Shown here in pieces: positions 7,078 through 16,005 of a stretch of DNA of 44,776 nucleotides; the first letter of the stretch is position 1, and the number at the start of each line of letters is the position of its first letter. The stretch is from CAZTHM01 sp041946825 (lineage in GTDB: Bacteria; Acidobacteriota; Terriglobia; UBA7540). Below the pieces are notes generated by a model. The model did not search any database and was not told the DNA's origin. It was given only the letters and a program-made list of their open reading frames with translations. The stretch lies in assembly GCA_041946825.1 (NCBI GenBank), contig JBHGBD010000033.1, positions 1 to 44,776 of the forward strand. Reading direction: 5' to 3'. Made by a program: the position numbers and the translations under genes.

Positions 7078-10000
7078 TGCCAAGTCTCCAGTCACTTATC
7101 CAGCCAGTCTTCAACCATGGCGCTTTTCAGGCCGCCTGCGGAACCGTTCGCGAAAACGCGCCCGCTCAGATCGCTATTTCTGGTCTCACGGGGGCGGCCA
7201 AAGCGCTGGTCGTGGCGGGTCTCGCGCACGAGGCGAATCGCCCGATCGTGGTCGTGACCGCAGACAACGAAGCCGCCGACCGCCTGCGTCGGTCGGCTGC
7301 CACGTTCCTCGATTGGCTCGAGCCAGGTTCCGGGCCGGCGGTCAGTGTCCTGCCGGAGGTCGACTGTACACCCTACGAGGGCCGCTCTCCCCACGCTGAC
7401 ATATCTGAACGGCGAGCAGTCGCGCTGTGGAGCCTGGCGCGAGGCCTGACCCGAGTCCTCTTGGTTCCCCTCCCCGCGGCGCTGGGGCGCTTCCGCGAGC
7501 GGGCGTACTACCGCTCGCTAGCTCTGGAGCTGAGACTGGGCGACGAGTTGAACCTCGACGACCTCGTCGAGCACTTGACGGGTGTAGGATACGAGCCCGG
7601 AGAGCCGGTATCGGCCCCGGGTCAGTTTTCCGTGCGCGGCGGAATCATTGATATCTTCCCTCCCGAAGTGGATTGGCCTTTCCGCATTGAATTCTTTGGC
7701 GATCGAGTGGACTCCTTGCGGGAGTTCGACCCAGCCACGCAGCGCTCGCGCCAGGCCGTGTCGGTCGCATTGCTTTTGCCCTTCCACGAAATGAAGCGGT
7801 CTCCTCGATTCTTTGAGTCTCTGGTGGGAACGCTTCGGCAGCGGGCGGGAACACCCAGTCGCTCGGACGTCGAGCCTGCTTGGGCTGGCGAGTACTCCGC
7901 ACCCTTCCCAGGATGGGAATTCTTTGCCCCCGTCGCCGAACCTCAGCCGAATTCCCTGCTGGCGCTCTTTGGCCGACCCATTTTGATTTGGGATGAGCGC
8001 GCGGAACGAACCGCACAAGCCAGGCGCTTCCGGGAAGCTTTGGCCGCTGCGTACGAGGAGGTTCGGGACGTTGTTCCGCCGCGTCCCCAGCCTGACGAAC
8101 TGTTCCTTACCGAATCCGAATTCCTGGAATTCTCCAACTCCACCACTGCAATCTCTTTGAAAGAACTCCCCGTCGAGTCGAACGCGACCGCCGGGAGCGA
8201 AGCGGGAGGTTCGGAGCGCTCGGTTGCCGAAATGACGGCCGGAGTCAGTCTCCTAACGCAACCGCCGCCGAAATTCCACGGCGACGTCAAGGCGATCGTC
8301 CAGGAATTGAATCTGCGCCGGGAACGCCGGGAGTCTGTCGTCTTCGTTTTGCCGTCGCTTGGTAAGGCCGACCGCCTGCGTGAAATTCTGACCGAGTACC
8401 GCATCCCCTTCGAGACTGCCGGCACGTCCAGCGAACCTCCTCCAGCCAGTAATCCAACTGGCACAAACATGCCACCGGCAGCGATTGCGCGCGGCGACAT
8501 GGCCGAAGGTGTCGCTTTCCCCGAGCTGAAAGTATTGCTCCTCGCCGACACCGACCTCTTCGGCGAATTCGTTTGGGGGACGCGCGGCCGGCGCGAGAAA
8601 TCCGCCGCAGCGAGTTTCATTTCCGATCTGAGCGACCTCAAGGTGGGCGACTACGTCGTCCATGTGGATCACGGAATCGCCCTCTACCAGGGCCTGCGCG
8701 TCTTGGAAGTGGACGGAGCGCCGCGTGATTTCATGCTCTTGACCTATCAAGACGACGCGCGGCTCTACGTCCCGCTCGAGCGGCTTGACCTCGTAGAAAA
8801 ATATCGCGCGGGGGGCGACGGCGTTAAGCCCGCCCTCGATCGGCTGGGTGGCGCCACCTGGGCACGAACCAAAACGCGCGTCAAGCGCGCCCTGCGCGAT
8901 ATCGCCGAGGAGCTCCTGCAACTTTACGCCCAGCGCCGGATGCAGGGCGGAACCGCCTTCGGCTCCGACACTCCGTGGCAGAAGGAATTTGAGGACGCGT
9001 TCGAATTCGAGGAGACTCCCGATCAACTAACCGCTCTCGCCGACATCAAGCGCGACCTGGAATCTCCGCAGCCGATGGACCGCCTGCTCTGCGGCGACGT
9101 CGGCTACGGCAAAACCGAGCTCGCCATGCGCGCCGCCTTCAAGGTGGTGCAGGACGGCAAACAAGCCGTGCTTCTCGCCCCCACAACCGTCCTGGCGTTC
9201 CAGCACTTCAGCACGTTCCGTCAACGTCTGTCGGCGTTCCCGGTGCGAGTCGAGATGCTGAGCCGCTTTCGGTCCGGTCCCGAGCAGAAGCGAATCGTCG
9301 CGGAAACCGAAGCCGGGCGCGTGGATATCCTGATCGGAACGCACCGCCTGCTTTCGAAGGACGTGAGGCTGCGCAACCTCGGCCTGCTGATCGTGGACGA
9401 AGAACAACGCTTCGGCGTTGCGGCCAAGGAAAAGTTGAAGAAGCTGAAGTCGAACGTGGATGTGCTCACGCTTTCCGCGACGCCGATTCCCCGCACGCTC
9501 CACATGTCCCTGGGCGGGCTGCGTGACCTGTCGGTGATCGAGACTCCACCGCGGGGCCGGTTAGCAATTCAGACCGCCGTTGCCCCGTTCAGCGACTCGC
9601 TCATTCAGTCGGCGATCCTCCAGGAAATGAACCGTCAGGGCCAGGTTTTCTTCGTTCACAACCGCGTCGAAAGCATCTGGAGCATTGCCTCACTCGTTCA
9701 ACGCCTGGTGCCGACAGCGCGCATTGGTGTGTCGCATGGGCAGATGAGCGAAAAGGAACTCGAGGGGGTGATGCTGAAATTCATGGAAGGTGGCTACGAT
9801 GTACTGGTCTCGACGGCACTGATCGAGAATGGCCTCGACATCCCGCGCGCTAACACCATGATCGTCAACCGCGCGGACCGGTTCGGCCTGGCCGACCTTT
9901 ACCAGCTCCGCGGGCGCGTGGGGCGCTCCGACCGCCGCGCCTACGCCTACTTCCTGATCCCTTCCGAAGAGGCGCTCACGCCCACAGCCAAGCGCCGGCT

Positions 10001-10631
10001 GGCGGCGCTTAAGGAATTCTCCGACCTCGGCGCGGGATTCCGCCTCGCCGCGCTTGACCTGGAATTGCGCGGGGCGGGCAACGTGCTGGGAGCGGAGCAG
10101 CACGGCCATCTGAACGCCATTGGCATCGACCTCTACCTCAAAATGCTGGAAGAGACCGTCGACGAATTGAAAGGCGCACTGCCCAAACCGGAAGTTCGGA
10201 CAACACTCAGCCTGGGTCTCGACATCAAAATCCCCGAGGCCTACATTGCCGATGAGAGTCAGCGATTGCGCATGTACAAACGCATTTCGGGTCTCGCAAA
10301 TCGCGCCGCGTGCGAAGAGATGCGGGCCGAACTCGCCGACCGCTATGGCCCCCTCCCGCCCTCGGTGGAGCATTTGCTGGATTACGCTCTACTCAAGTCG
10401 GTTGCGGAGCAGGTCCTGGTTCAGTCGATCGAGCGAAAAGGCGCGGACGTCTGGATCCGGTTTCATCCCGAGGCCGCGATCAGCCCGGAGAAGCTGACTC
10501 TCTTTGTGCGCAAGCGCCGGGGGTCCAGCCTTCGTCCCGACGGGACGCTGCGCTTCGCGCTCCCCGGCGGCGGCGACGGATTCTTCGAGCAGATTCAAAA
10601 CGTCTTGCAGGAACTCCGCACCGGGCATTAA
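7077..10631 (+). CDS. mfd: Transcription-repair coupling factor
   Basis: 1184 residues. Mfd displaces stalled RNA polymerase and recruits UvrA. The start ATG 7077 overlaps the rfaE2 stop and gives the family-typical N-terminus; an upstream in-frame start at 7014 is unnecessary. Parts in order: UvrB-like N-terminal module (about 1-330, with FSVRGGIIDIFPP), a variable linker, a CarD-like RNA polymerase-interaction domain (about 515-590, LKVGDYVVHVDHGIALYQG), a RecG-like helicase core with Walker A GDVGYGKT (673-680), DEEQ (774-777), SATPIPRTLHMS, and RADRFGLADLYQLRGRVGRS, then a C-terminal TRCF domain. It is the second gene of the rfaE2-mfd-surA-HD run. Confidence 0.98.
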   Translation: MPSLQSLIQPVFNHGAFQAACGTVRENAPAQIAISGLTGAAKALVVAGLAHEANRPIVVVTADNEAADRLRRSAATFLDWLEPGSGPAVSVLPEVDCTPYEGRSPHADISERRAVALWSLARGLTRVLLVPLPAALGRFRERAYYRSLALELRLGDELNLDDLVEHLTGVGYEPGEPVSAPGQFSVRGGIIDIFPPEVDWPFRIEFFGDRVDSLREFDPATQRSRQAVSVALLLPFHEMKRSPRFFESLVGTLRQRAGTPSRSDVEPAWAGEYSAPFPGWEFFAPVAEPQPNSLLALFGRPILIWDERAERTAQARRFREALAAAYEEVRDVVPPRPQPDELFLTESEFLEFSNSTTAISLKELPVESNATAGSEAGGSERSVAEMTAGVSLLTQPPPKFHGDVKAIVQELNLRRERRESVVFVLPSLGKADRLREILTEYRIPFETAGTSSEPPPASNPTGTNMPPAAIARGDMAEGVAFPELKVLLLADTDLFGEFVWGTRGRREKSAAASFISDLSDLKVGDYVVHVDHGIALYQGLRVLEVDGAPRDFMLLTYQDDARLYVPLERLDLVEKYRAGGDGVKPALDRLGGATWARTKTRVKRALRDIAEELLQLYAQRRMQGGTAFGSDTPWQKEFEDAFEFEETPDQLTALADIKRDLESPQPMDRLLCGDVGYGKTELAMRAAFKVVQDGKQAVLLAPTTVLAFQHFSTFRQRLSAFPVRVEMLSRFRSGPEQKRIVAETEAGRVDILIGTHRLLSKDVRLRNLGLLIVDEEQRFGVAAKEKLKKLKSNVDVLTLSATPIPRTLHMSLGGLRDLSVIETPPRGRLAIQTAVAPFSDSLIQSAILQEMNRQGQVFFVHNRVESIWSIASLVQRLVPTARIGVSHGQMSEKELEGVMLKFMEGGYDVLVSTALIENGLDIPRANTMIVNRADRFGLADLYQLRGRVGRSDRRAYAYFLIPSEEALTPTAKRRLAALKEFSDLGAGFRLAALDLELRGAGNVLGAEQHGHLNAIGIDLYLKMLEETVDELKGALPKPEVRTTLSLGLDIKIPEAYIADESQRLRMYKRISGLANRAACEEMRAELADRYGPLPPSVEHLLDYALLKSVAEQVLVQSIERKGADVWIRFHPEAAISPEKLTLFVRKRRGSSLRPDGTLRFALPGGGDGFFEQIQNVLQELRTGH

Positions 10632-10679
10632 GATGGATGGGGCGCAATTGGCGTCCTCGCCAGGAGAAGGTTCCCAGGA

Positions 10680-11702
10680 ATGCCGAGAAAAGCTTGGACG
10701 GCTCTGATTGCAGGCTTGATGATCGCAGGCGCAGCATCGCCCCTGCTTGCGGCTCGCAAAGTCATCGAGCGCATCATCGCCCGCGTCAACAGCGAAATCA
10801 TCACCCAGCGGCAATTCGAACGCGAGCGGGAGAAGGTGCGCCAGCAATTGGCGCAGCAGTATTCCGGCGCGGAACTCGACGCCAAAGTCCGTGAATACAG
10901 CAAAGACTTGCTGCGCGACTTGATTGACCAGGCGTTGATGGTGCAGAAGGCCAAAGACCTCGACATCAGTGTCGAGACCGACGTCGTCAAGCGGCTCGAT
11001 GAGATCCGCAAGAACGTCAACGCGGCCTCGCTGGAAGACCTCCAGAAGGAAGTCGAGAAGCAAGGCTTGTTGTGGGAGGACTTCAAGGACAACATCCGCC
11101 GGAATCTTCTGATGCGCGAAGTTGTGGGGCGCGAGGTGGGGCGAACTATCATCATCTCGCGCGAGGATTCGCGGAAGTTCTTCGAAGAACACAAGCAGGA
11201 GTTTGCCTCGCCCGGCGGAGTCGAGCTGGCCCAGATCCTCATTTCCAACGAAAAGCACAAGCCGGAGGAGGCGGAAAAGCGCGCCAAGGAAGCGCTCGCC
11301 GAACTCAAGGCCGGTCAAAAATGGTCGGAAGTCGTCAAGAAGTACTCCGATGATTCCGCCACCGTCGACTCGGGCGGTTCGATCGGGTTCATGAAAGACG
11401 GAACGCTGGCTCCTTCAATCAACGACGCCATCGCCAAGCTGGATAACAACGAATTCACCGAACTTATCCCTGTCAAAACCGGCTACATTGTTCTCAAGGT
11501 CCTCGAGCGGCGCCGTCAAGGGGTTCCCACCTTTGAAGAAGTGGAGCAGCGCGTCAGTGAGTACCTCTACAACCAGAAGATGATGCCCGCCATGCGACAA
11601 TACCTCGCTAACCTGCGAAAAGAAAGCTACGTCTACCTGGCCCCCGGCTACGTGGACACCGGCGTCGAGCGGCCCAGCGACGCCGTAAGCAAGGGGCAAT
11701 GA
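10680..11702 (+). CDS. SurA-like periplasmic peptidyl-prolyl isomerase
   Basis: 340 residues from ATG 10680, with AGGAGAAGG about nine bases upstream. A signal peptide is visible (basic MPRKAW, hydrophobic core, SPLLAA at about 20-25). A SurA-type N-terminal chaperone domain follows (about 26-170, starting VIERIIARVNSEIITQRQF), with a long helical linker. One parvulin-type domain (about 178-285) carries the usual VELAQILIS, SDDSATVDSGGSIGFM and ELIPVKTGYIVLKV segments. It probably folds outer-membrane proteins in the periplasm. The stop overlaps the next start (ATGA), so it is coupled to the HD hydrolase gene. Confidence 0.92.
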   Translation: MPRKAWTALIAGLMIAGAASPLLAARKVIERIIARVNSEIITQRQFEREREKVRQQLAQQYSGAELDAKVREYSKDLLRDLIDQALMVQKAKDLDISVETDVVKRLDEIRKNVNAASLEDLQKEVEKQGLLWEDFKDNIRRNLLMREVVGREVGRTIIISREDSRKFFEEHKQEFASPGGVELAQILISNEKHKPEEAEKRAKEALAELKAGQKWSEVVKKYSDDSATVDSGGSIGFMKDGTLAPSINDAIAKLDNNEFTELIPVKTGYIVLKVLERRRQGVPTFEEVEQRVSEYLYNQKMMPAMRQYLANLRKESYVYLAPGYVDTGVERPSDAVSKGQ

Positions 11703-12655
11703 AGAACCACTATGTCCGGGACCTAAAACCGGGAACACGCCTGGAAACATCGTTCCTCGTTCACGCCAAAGAACGCAAGACCGCCAACAACGGCCGGCCC
11801 TACCTTGACCTGGAACTCCGCGACTCCACCGGGCTGATCAAGGCCAAAGTCTGGGATTGCGATCGCGTGGAGCAGGACTTCGAGGCGGAAGACTTCGTCT
11901 GGGTGCACGGGAACGTCGAAGCATACCGGGGTTCCCCGCAATTGATCGTTACAAAGGTGCGTCGCTGCGCCGAAGATGAAATCGACCCGCGCGATTACTT
12001 GCCCCGGTCGAGCCGCGATCCGGAGGAAATGTTTTCGGCGCTCAAAACGCGCATCGAGCGAATGGGTGCGGGACCCATCCAGCTGCTCTTGCGTTCAGCG
12101 TTGGATGACCCGGCTATCGCCGAAAAGTTCAAACTCGCCCCGGCCGCCATGAGTTATCACCACGCCTACCTGGGCGGACTGCTTGAACATGTGCTCTCGC
12201 TCATCGAATTGGCGGATGGGGTTTGCGACCATTACCCGGCGCTGCGGCGCGACCTGGTGCTGGCAGGGATCGTCCTCCACGACGTCGGGAAGATCAACGA
12301 GCTGAGTTATCGCCGATCGTTTCGCTACACGACGCGCGGCCAGCTCGTGGGCCACATCAGCATGGGGCTGGACCTGGTCAGCGAGAAAATCCGCCAGATA
12401 CCCGACTTCCCCGCCGATCTGAAAGATCTGCTCGAGCATATTATCCTCTCGCATCACGGCGAGTTGGAATTCGGGTCTCCAAAAGAGCCGATGTTCCCTG
12501 AGGCGCTGGTCGTGCACCTGCTCGACAACCTCGACTCGAAGCTCGAAGCGATGCGCGCCCAATATGTGCAGGACAAGGACCGGCCGGGAGAGTTCACCGC
12601 CCGCAACCCCGCCCTCAAGAGGGAGCTTTTCAAAATTGATCCATCGAATCATTGA
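11699..12655 (+). CDS. OB-fold/HD-domain 3'-5' exoribonuclease, YhaM-type
   Basis: 318 residues starting at ATG 11699 inside the previous stop (ATGA overlap). The N-terminal 90 residues form an OB-fold nucleic-acid-binding domain (LDLELRDSTGLIKAKVWD). An HD phosphohydrolase domain follows, with His154/His155 in MSYHHAYLGGLLEH, His164, and HDVGKINEL (His194-Asp195). A further HH-type metal pair is in HIILSHHGELEFGSP. This order matches YhaM/Cbf1 3'-5' exonucleases that act on RNA and single-stranded DNA. The assignment rests on domain order rather than a specific activity motif. The last codons overlap the fabZ-like gene. Confidence 0.88.
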   Translation: MKNHYVRDLKPGTRLETSFLVHAKERKTANNGRPYLDLELRDSTGLIKAKVWDCDRVEQDFEAEDFVWVHGNVEAYRGSPQLIVTKVRRCAEDEIDPRDYLPRSSRDPEEMFSALKTRIERMGAGPIQLLLRSALDDPAIAEKFKLAPAAMSYHHAYLGGLLEHVLSLIELADGVCDHYPALRRDLVLAGIVLHDVGKINELSYRRSFRYTTRGQLVGHISMGLDLVSEKIRQIPDFPADLKDLLEHIILSHHGELEFGSPKEPMFPEALVVHLLDNLDSKLEAMRAQYVQDKDRPGEFTARNPALKRELFKIDPSNH

Positions 12656-13103
12656 CTCCTTGGACCAATCCTTCATTCAACGCATCATTCCCCATCGCTA
12701 TCCGTTCCTGCTCATCGACCGCGTGACGGAGCTAGAGACGGGCAAACGGATCGTCGGCATCAAGAACTTCACGGGGAATGAGGCAATCCCCCTCGGATAC
12801 TCGCCTCAGTCTCCCCAGGTCCCTACTGGAATCTTGCTCGAGGCCGTCACCCAGCTGGGTGCTATTCTCGTCTTGGAGCGCCCCGAAATGGCGGGGAAGA
12901 TCGCGATGATCCTGCAGATTCCAAGCTCCACGCTCCACCGGCCCGTCCGGCCGGGCGATTCGCTTCGCCTGGAGGCCAATGTCGTTAAGATGGGTGAGCG
13001 GTTCGGAGAACTCCGCGGCGCCGCCTATCGCGATGGCGAACTCATCGCCGAAGGCCAGATGCGTTTCGCGGTTGCGAACGCGGCTGATGTCCTGCCCAGA
13101 TAA
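12636..13103 (+). CDS. FabZ-like hotdog protein lacking the catalytic histidine
   Basis: About 155 residues from TTG 12636 (GAGGGAG 11-12 bases upstream; alternative TTG 12660), overlapping the HD gene by 20 bp. It is a single hotdog-fold protein of FabZ length. The family segment IIPHRYPFLLIDRV is present, and the Glu of GILLEAVTQLGA (Glu69) is conserved. The normal HFPGxPxxPG motif is replaced by GYSPQSPQVPTG, so the catalytic His appears as Tyr. A C-terminal AEGQMRFAV strand is typical. FabZ dehydrates 3-hydroxyacyl-ACP. Without the His this protein may be inactive, have another activity, or act as a partner subunit. I leave the gene symbol blank for that reason. Confidence 0.85.
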   Translation: MIHRIIDSLDQSFIQRIIPHRYPFLLIDRVTELETGKRIVGIKNFTGNEAIPLGYSPQSPQVPTGILLEAVTQLGAILVLERPEMAGKIAMILQIPSSTLHRPVRPGDSLRLEANVVKMGERFGELRGAAYRDGELIAEGQMRFAVANAADVLPR

Positions 13104-13221
13104 TTCGAAGACTCACAATCCCACCTTGTGAAAAGCACATCACCACCGCCAGCTGAGCACGGAGAGCTTCGCGCCCTTCGGCTGTGGACTGGATTCCCGT
13201 TTGCTGGCAAAATAAGGCCGC

Positions 13222-14232
13222 ATGGTCTTTGAGGAGCTTCGCATTCGCGACTTGCTGATTCGGCCGGCGCACATCCTGGCGCCGATGGCCGGCATTACCG
13301 ACACGGTCTTCCGTCGGTTCATCAAGCGGTTGGGCGGGTGCGGGCTGATCATGACGGAATTCGTTTCGAGTGAGGGGATGCTCCGGCAGAATCTCCGCAC
13401 CCGGCGGTATCTCTGTTTCGCAGAGGAAGAGCGCCCCATCACGGCACAGATTTTTGGCGCGGACCCCGACCGCCTCGCGGAGGCCGCGCGCATGATCGAA
13501 GACCTGGGCTTCGACATCGTGGACTTGAACCTCGGCTGTCCGGCCAAGAAAGTTGTCAGGTGTGGCGGGTCGGGCTTGCTGCGCGACCTGCCGTTGCTCG
13601 GGAGGATCTTTGAGAAGGTCCGCGCTGCCGTCTCGATTCCGTTTACCGCCAAAATCCGCGCCGGCTGGAGCGACGAAGAGATCGTGGCCGTCGAGGTGGC
13701 ACGCATGGCCGAGGCCGCGGGCGTCGAGGCCATCGCCGTCCATCCTCGCACGCGAGCGCAGGGCTTCAGCGGGCGCGCCAACTGGCCCCTCATCCGCGAG
13801 GTGAAGGAGGCGGTGCGAATTCCCGTTATCGGCAACGGCGACGTCTTCGCTCCGCCCCACGCACACGCGCTCCAGGAACAGACAGGTTGTGACGCGGTGA
13901 TGATCGGCCGCGCGGCCAACTCCAATCCCTGGATCTTCCGCCAGATGGAGGAGTATTCACGCAGCGGCTTCTACGCCGAGGCGACCGAGGCCGACCGCTA
14001 TCAGTTGATCCGCACTTACTACCAAATGCTGGCGCAGGAAGAAATCCCCGGAGCGATCGGTAAGATGAAGCAGTTTGCGAGCTGGTTCACGCACGGCGTC
14101 CGCAACGGCGCGGAACTGCGGCGAAGCGTCCAGAGCGCGCGCGAAGTCCGAGAAGTCCTGGAACGCGTCGACCAGTTTTTCAAGGAAGCACATTCTCTGG
14201 CGGCCAGTTCGGGCCCGATTGTGGCATACTAA
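13222..14232 (+). CDS. dusB: tRNA-dihydrouridine synthase, DusB-type
   Basis: 336 residues from ATG 13222. This FMN enzyme reduces uridine to dihydrouridine in tRNA D-loops. Signatures: ILAPMAGITDTVFRRF at the start of the TIM barrel, the catalytic Cys106 in DIVDLNLGCPAKKV, KIRAGW, AIAVHPRTRAQGFSGRANW, PVIGNGDVF, and GCDAVMIGRAANSNPWIF for FMN phosphate binding. A helical C-terminal domain (about 250-336) completes the fold. A 118-bp gap separates it from the fabZ-like gene, so it probably has its own promoter. The assignment to DusB rather than DusA or DusC follows the overall pattern and is less certain than the family. Confidence 0.94.
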   Translation: MVFEELRIRDLLIRPAHILAPMAGITDTVFRRFIKRLGGCGLIMTEFVSSEGMLRQNLRTRRYLCFAEEERPITAQIFGADPDRLAEAARMIEDLGFDIVDLNLGCPAKKVVRCGGSGLLRDLPLLGRIFEKVRAAVSIPFTAKIRAGWSDEEIVAVEVARMAEAAGVEAIAVHPRTRAQGFSGRANWPLIREVKEAVRIPVIGNGDVFAPPHAHALQEQTGCDAVMIGRAANSNPWIFRQMEEYSRSGFYAEATEADRYQLIRTYYQMLAQEEIPGAIGKMKQFASWFTHGVRNGAELRRSVQSAREVREVLERVDQFFKEAHSLAASSGPIVAY

Positions 14233-14270
14233 GCGTCTTGTCGCCGGATACTCCGAGAAAGAGGAGACCC

Positions 14271-14600
14271 GTGGAGCACCGAGCCCAGCACCGAATCCAT
14301 TCTGCCGTTCCCGTGCAGATCCGAGGAGTGGATGCGCGGGGTGAATCCTTTGAGGAATTCACCGAAGCGATCGAAGTCAGCCGGCGCGGCCTTTCGTTCC
14401 TCACGCGGCGCGATCTACCGGTTTACGCTTCCCTGACCGTGGTGCTGCCCGGACGCGGCCCCACGCGCCCCGGCGAAGGCCCCGCGGATTTCTTCTCCGA
14501 GGCGGCCGTGGTTCGTGTCAGCAAGGAGGGAGAATTGAACCACGTCAGCCTCCGCTTTGTCGGCGCCACTCTGCCTACCTACACCGCCGAAACCGTCTGA
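14271..14600 (+). CDS. PilZ-domain protein
   Basis: 109 residues from GTG 14271, chosen because GAGGAG lies four to five bases upstream. A TTG at 14238 would add 11 residues. PilZ domains bind cyclic di-GMP. The RxxxR motif is at residues 4-8 (RAQHR), and the second motif appears as EVSRRG, with Glu where Asp/Asn is usual. No second domain is present, so it would act as a small adaptor. It follows dusB by about 40 bp and is convergent with rsmI. Binding should be tested given the Glu substitution. Confidence 0.85.
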   Translation: MEHRAQHRIHSAVPVQIRGVDARGESFEEFTEAIEVSRRGLSFLTRRDLPVYASLTVVLPGRGPTRPGEGPADFFSEAAVVRVSKEGELNHVSLRFVGATLPTYTAETV

Positions 14601-14611
14601 CCATTCCGGCT

Positions 14612-15505
14612 TCAGCGTCGCGAGGCTTTCTCGGCCTGCAGTTGGCGGTACGCTTCGCTCTTGGAGATACCACGCTTCCGCGCGACGGCCTTGAGGGCCG
14701 CGCGCTCACTCAACCCTTCGGCGGCCATGGCCTCGTCAACCGCCTCGCGGATCAGCGAAGTGGAGACGGCCTCGGGCGAGGACCCCAACTGGGGCGCCAC
14801 CAGCACCGTCATCTCGCCCTTGACGGATTTCTTCTTCAACCGGCTGAGTACCTCCGATACCGAACCGCGAACGAATTCCTCGTGCAGCTTCGTCACTTCT
14901 CGCGCCACCACCGCCGGAAGATCACCCAGGATGGCGCGAATGTCGGCGAGCGTCTCGAGAATCCGGTGCGGCGCCTCGTAGAACACCAGGGTCTTGGTGG
15001 CGCCCTTCATTTCCTCCAGAGCCTTCCGGCGAGCCGTTTTGCGGCTGGGGAGAAACCCCAGAAAGCGAAATCGATCCACGGGAAGCCCGGCGGCCGCCAG
15101 CGCCGCCAGAAACGCCGAGGCACCGGGAATGGGAATTACCGGGATGTTGTGCCGCACTGCCAGGTGCACCAGCCGGTAGCCAGGATCCGAGATAACCGGC
15201 ATGCCGGCGTCGGAAACCAGCGCGATGTGACTTCCCTGCTCGAGTTGAATGATGAGCTCCGGCGCGCGCGTTAACTCATTATGCTCATGGTAACTTATCG
15301 TGGGCGTCTGAATGGAGTAATGCGTAAGCAGTTGAGCTGTCCGGCGCGTATCTTCGCAGGCGACCAGGTCGGCTTCCTTGAGCGTCCGCAGCGCGCGGAA
15401 GGTGATGTCTTCCAGATTTCCGATCGGCGTGCCCACCAGATAGAGCTTGCCGGGTGACCCGTTCTGCGAAACCGTTTTCCCCTCGCTTCCGGACCTGGGT
15501 ATCAT
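14612..15505 (-). CDS. rsmI: 16S rRNA (cytidine1402-2'-O)-methyltransferase
   Basis: 297 residues from ATG 15505, with GAGG five bases upstream. A TTG at 15520 would add five residues. RsmI methylates the ribose of C1402 in 16S rRNA. Tetrapyrrole-methylase-fold signatures: GKLYLVGTPIGNLEDIT at the N-terminus, ACEDTRRTAQLL, SDAGMPVISDPG, IPIPGASAFLAALAAAG, and LVFYEAPHRILETL. A C-terminal basic helical extension (SERAALKAVARKRGISKSE) matches family members. It is divergent from the fmdB gene across a 139-bp intergenic region with a clear promoter for fmdB. Confidence 0.96.
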   Translation of the reverse strand: MIPRSGSEGKTVSQNGSPGKLYLVGTPIGNLEDITFRALRTLKEADLVACEDTRRTAQLLTHYSIQTPTISYHEHNELTRAPELIIQLEQGSHIALVSDAGMPVISDPGYRLVHLAVRHNIPVIPIPGASAFLAALAAAGLPVDRFRFLGFLPSRKTARRKALEEMKGATKTLVFYEAPHRILETLADIRAILGDLPAVVAREVTKLHEEFVRGSVSEVLSRLKKKSVKGEMTVLVAPQLGSSPEAVSTSLIREAVDEAMAAEGLSERAALKAVARKRGISKSEAYRQLQAEKASRR

Positions 15506-15585
15506 GGGAGCCTCGGCCAAAGGTGATCAGCGCTCATTCCTCGCCCAGTCTATCAACTTGCGCAGGCGGCGGCAACCTGCGGCTT

Positions 15586-15615
15586 TTGACGGGGTATTTC
15601 GCCGGCTGCTATAAT
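15586..15615 (+). promoter_or_regulatory. Sigma70-type promoter of the FmdB-family gene
   Basis: TTGACG (15586-15591), an 18-bp spacer and a perfect TATAAT (15610-15615). A GAGAGGAGGA ribosome-binding site follows at 15631-15640, giving a leader of only about 20 nt before GTG 15645. Confidence 0.8.
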
Positions 15616-15644
15616 CCGTTGAGCGTGATCGAGAGGAGGATGGA

Positions 15645-15944
15645 GTGCCGCTCTACGAATATCGCTGCCGGAAGTGCGGGGCCCGCATTGAACGAATTCA
15701 GAAGTTTACGGACCCGCCCCTCGAAACCTGTGAAAGCTGCGGGGGAGAGCTCGAACGCCTGATTTCGTCTCCGGCCATTCAGTTCAAGGGCTCGGGATGG
15801 TACGTCACCGATTACGCGCGCAAGTCTTCCACGCCAGCCGCCGCGCCCTCTTCCGAAAGCAAGCCTGCCACCACCTCCGCGAACGAAACGAAGAAACCTT
15901 CCGAACAGGCACCGGCCAAACCCTCCACCGAAACCAAATCCTGA
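15645..15944 (+). CDS. FmdB-family zinc-ribbon protein
   Basis: 99 residues from GTG 15645, with GAGAGGAGGA five bases upstream. The N-terminal 50 residues are the FmdB-type regulatory zinc ribbon: PLYEYRCRKCG (Cys8, Cys11) and ETCESCGG (Cys29, Cys32), followed by LERLISSPAIQFKGSGWYVTDY. The C-terminal 40 residues are a low-complexity Ser/Ala/Thr/Lys/Pro tail, common in this family. Its molecular role is unknown; the name comes from a gene next to formamide/acetamide amidases. It is convergent with galU. Confidence 0.9.
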   Translation: MPLYEYRCRKCGARIERIQKFTDPPLETCESCGGELERLISSPAIQFKGSGWYVTDYARKSSTPAAAPSSESKPATTSANETKKPSEQAPAKPSTETKS

Positions 15945-16005
15945 GAAGCCACTCCCTGACCGGGTGCGGTTCTTGCCCCCCGTTGTGGCCCAGCCAAAAC
16001 CGTCG

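Noticed and set aside
8253..9026. 257-codon minus-strand frame inside mfd
   Set aside because: Antisense to mfd. No family features.
10389..11318. 309-codon minus-strand frame across the end of mfd and surA-like gene
   Set aside because: Antisense to two coupled genes. Its Leu/Asp-rich content reflects the opposite-strand codons.
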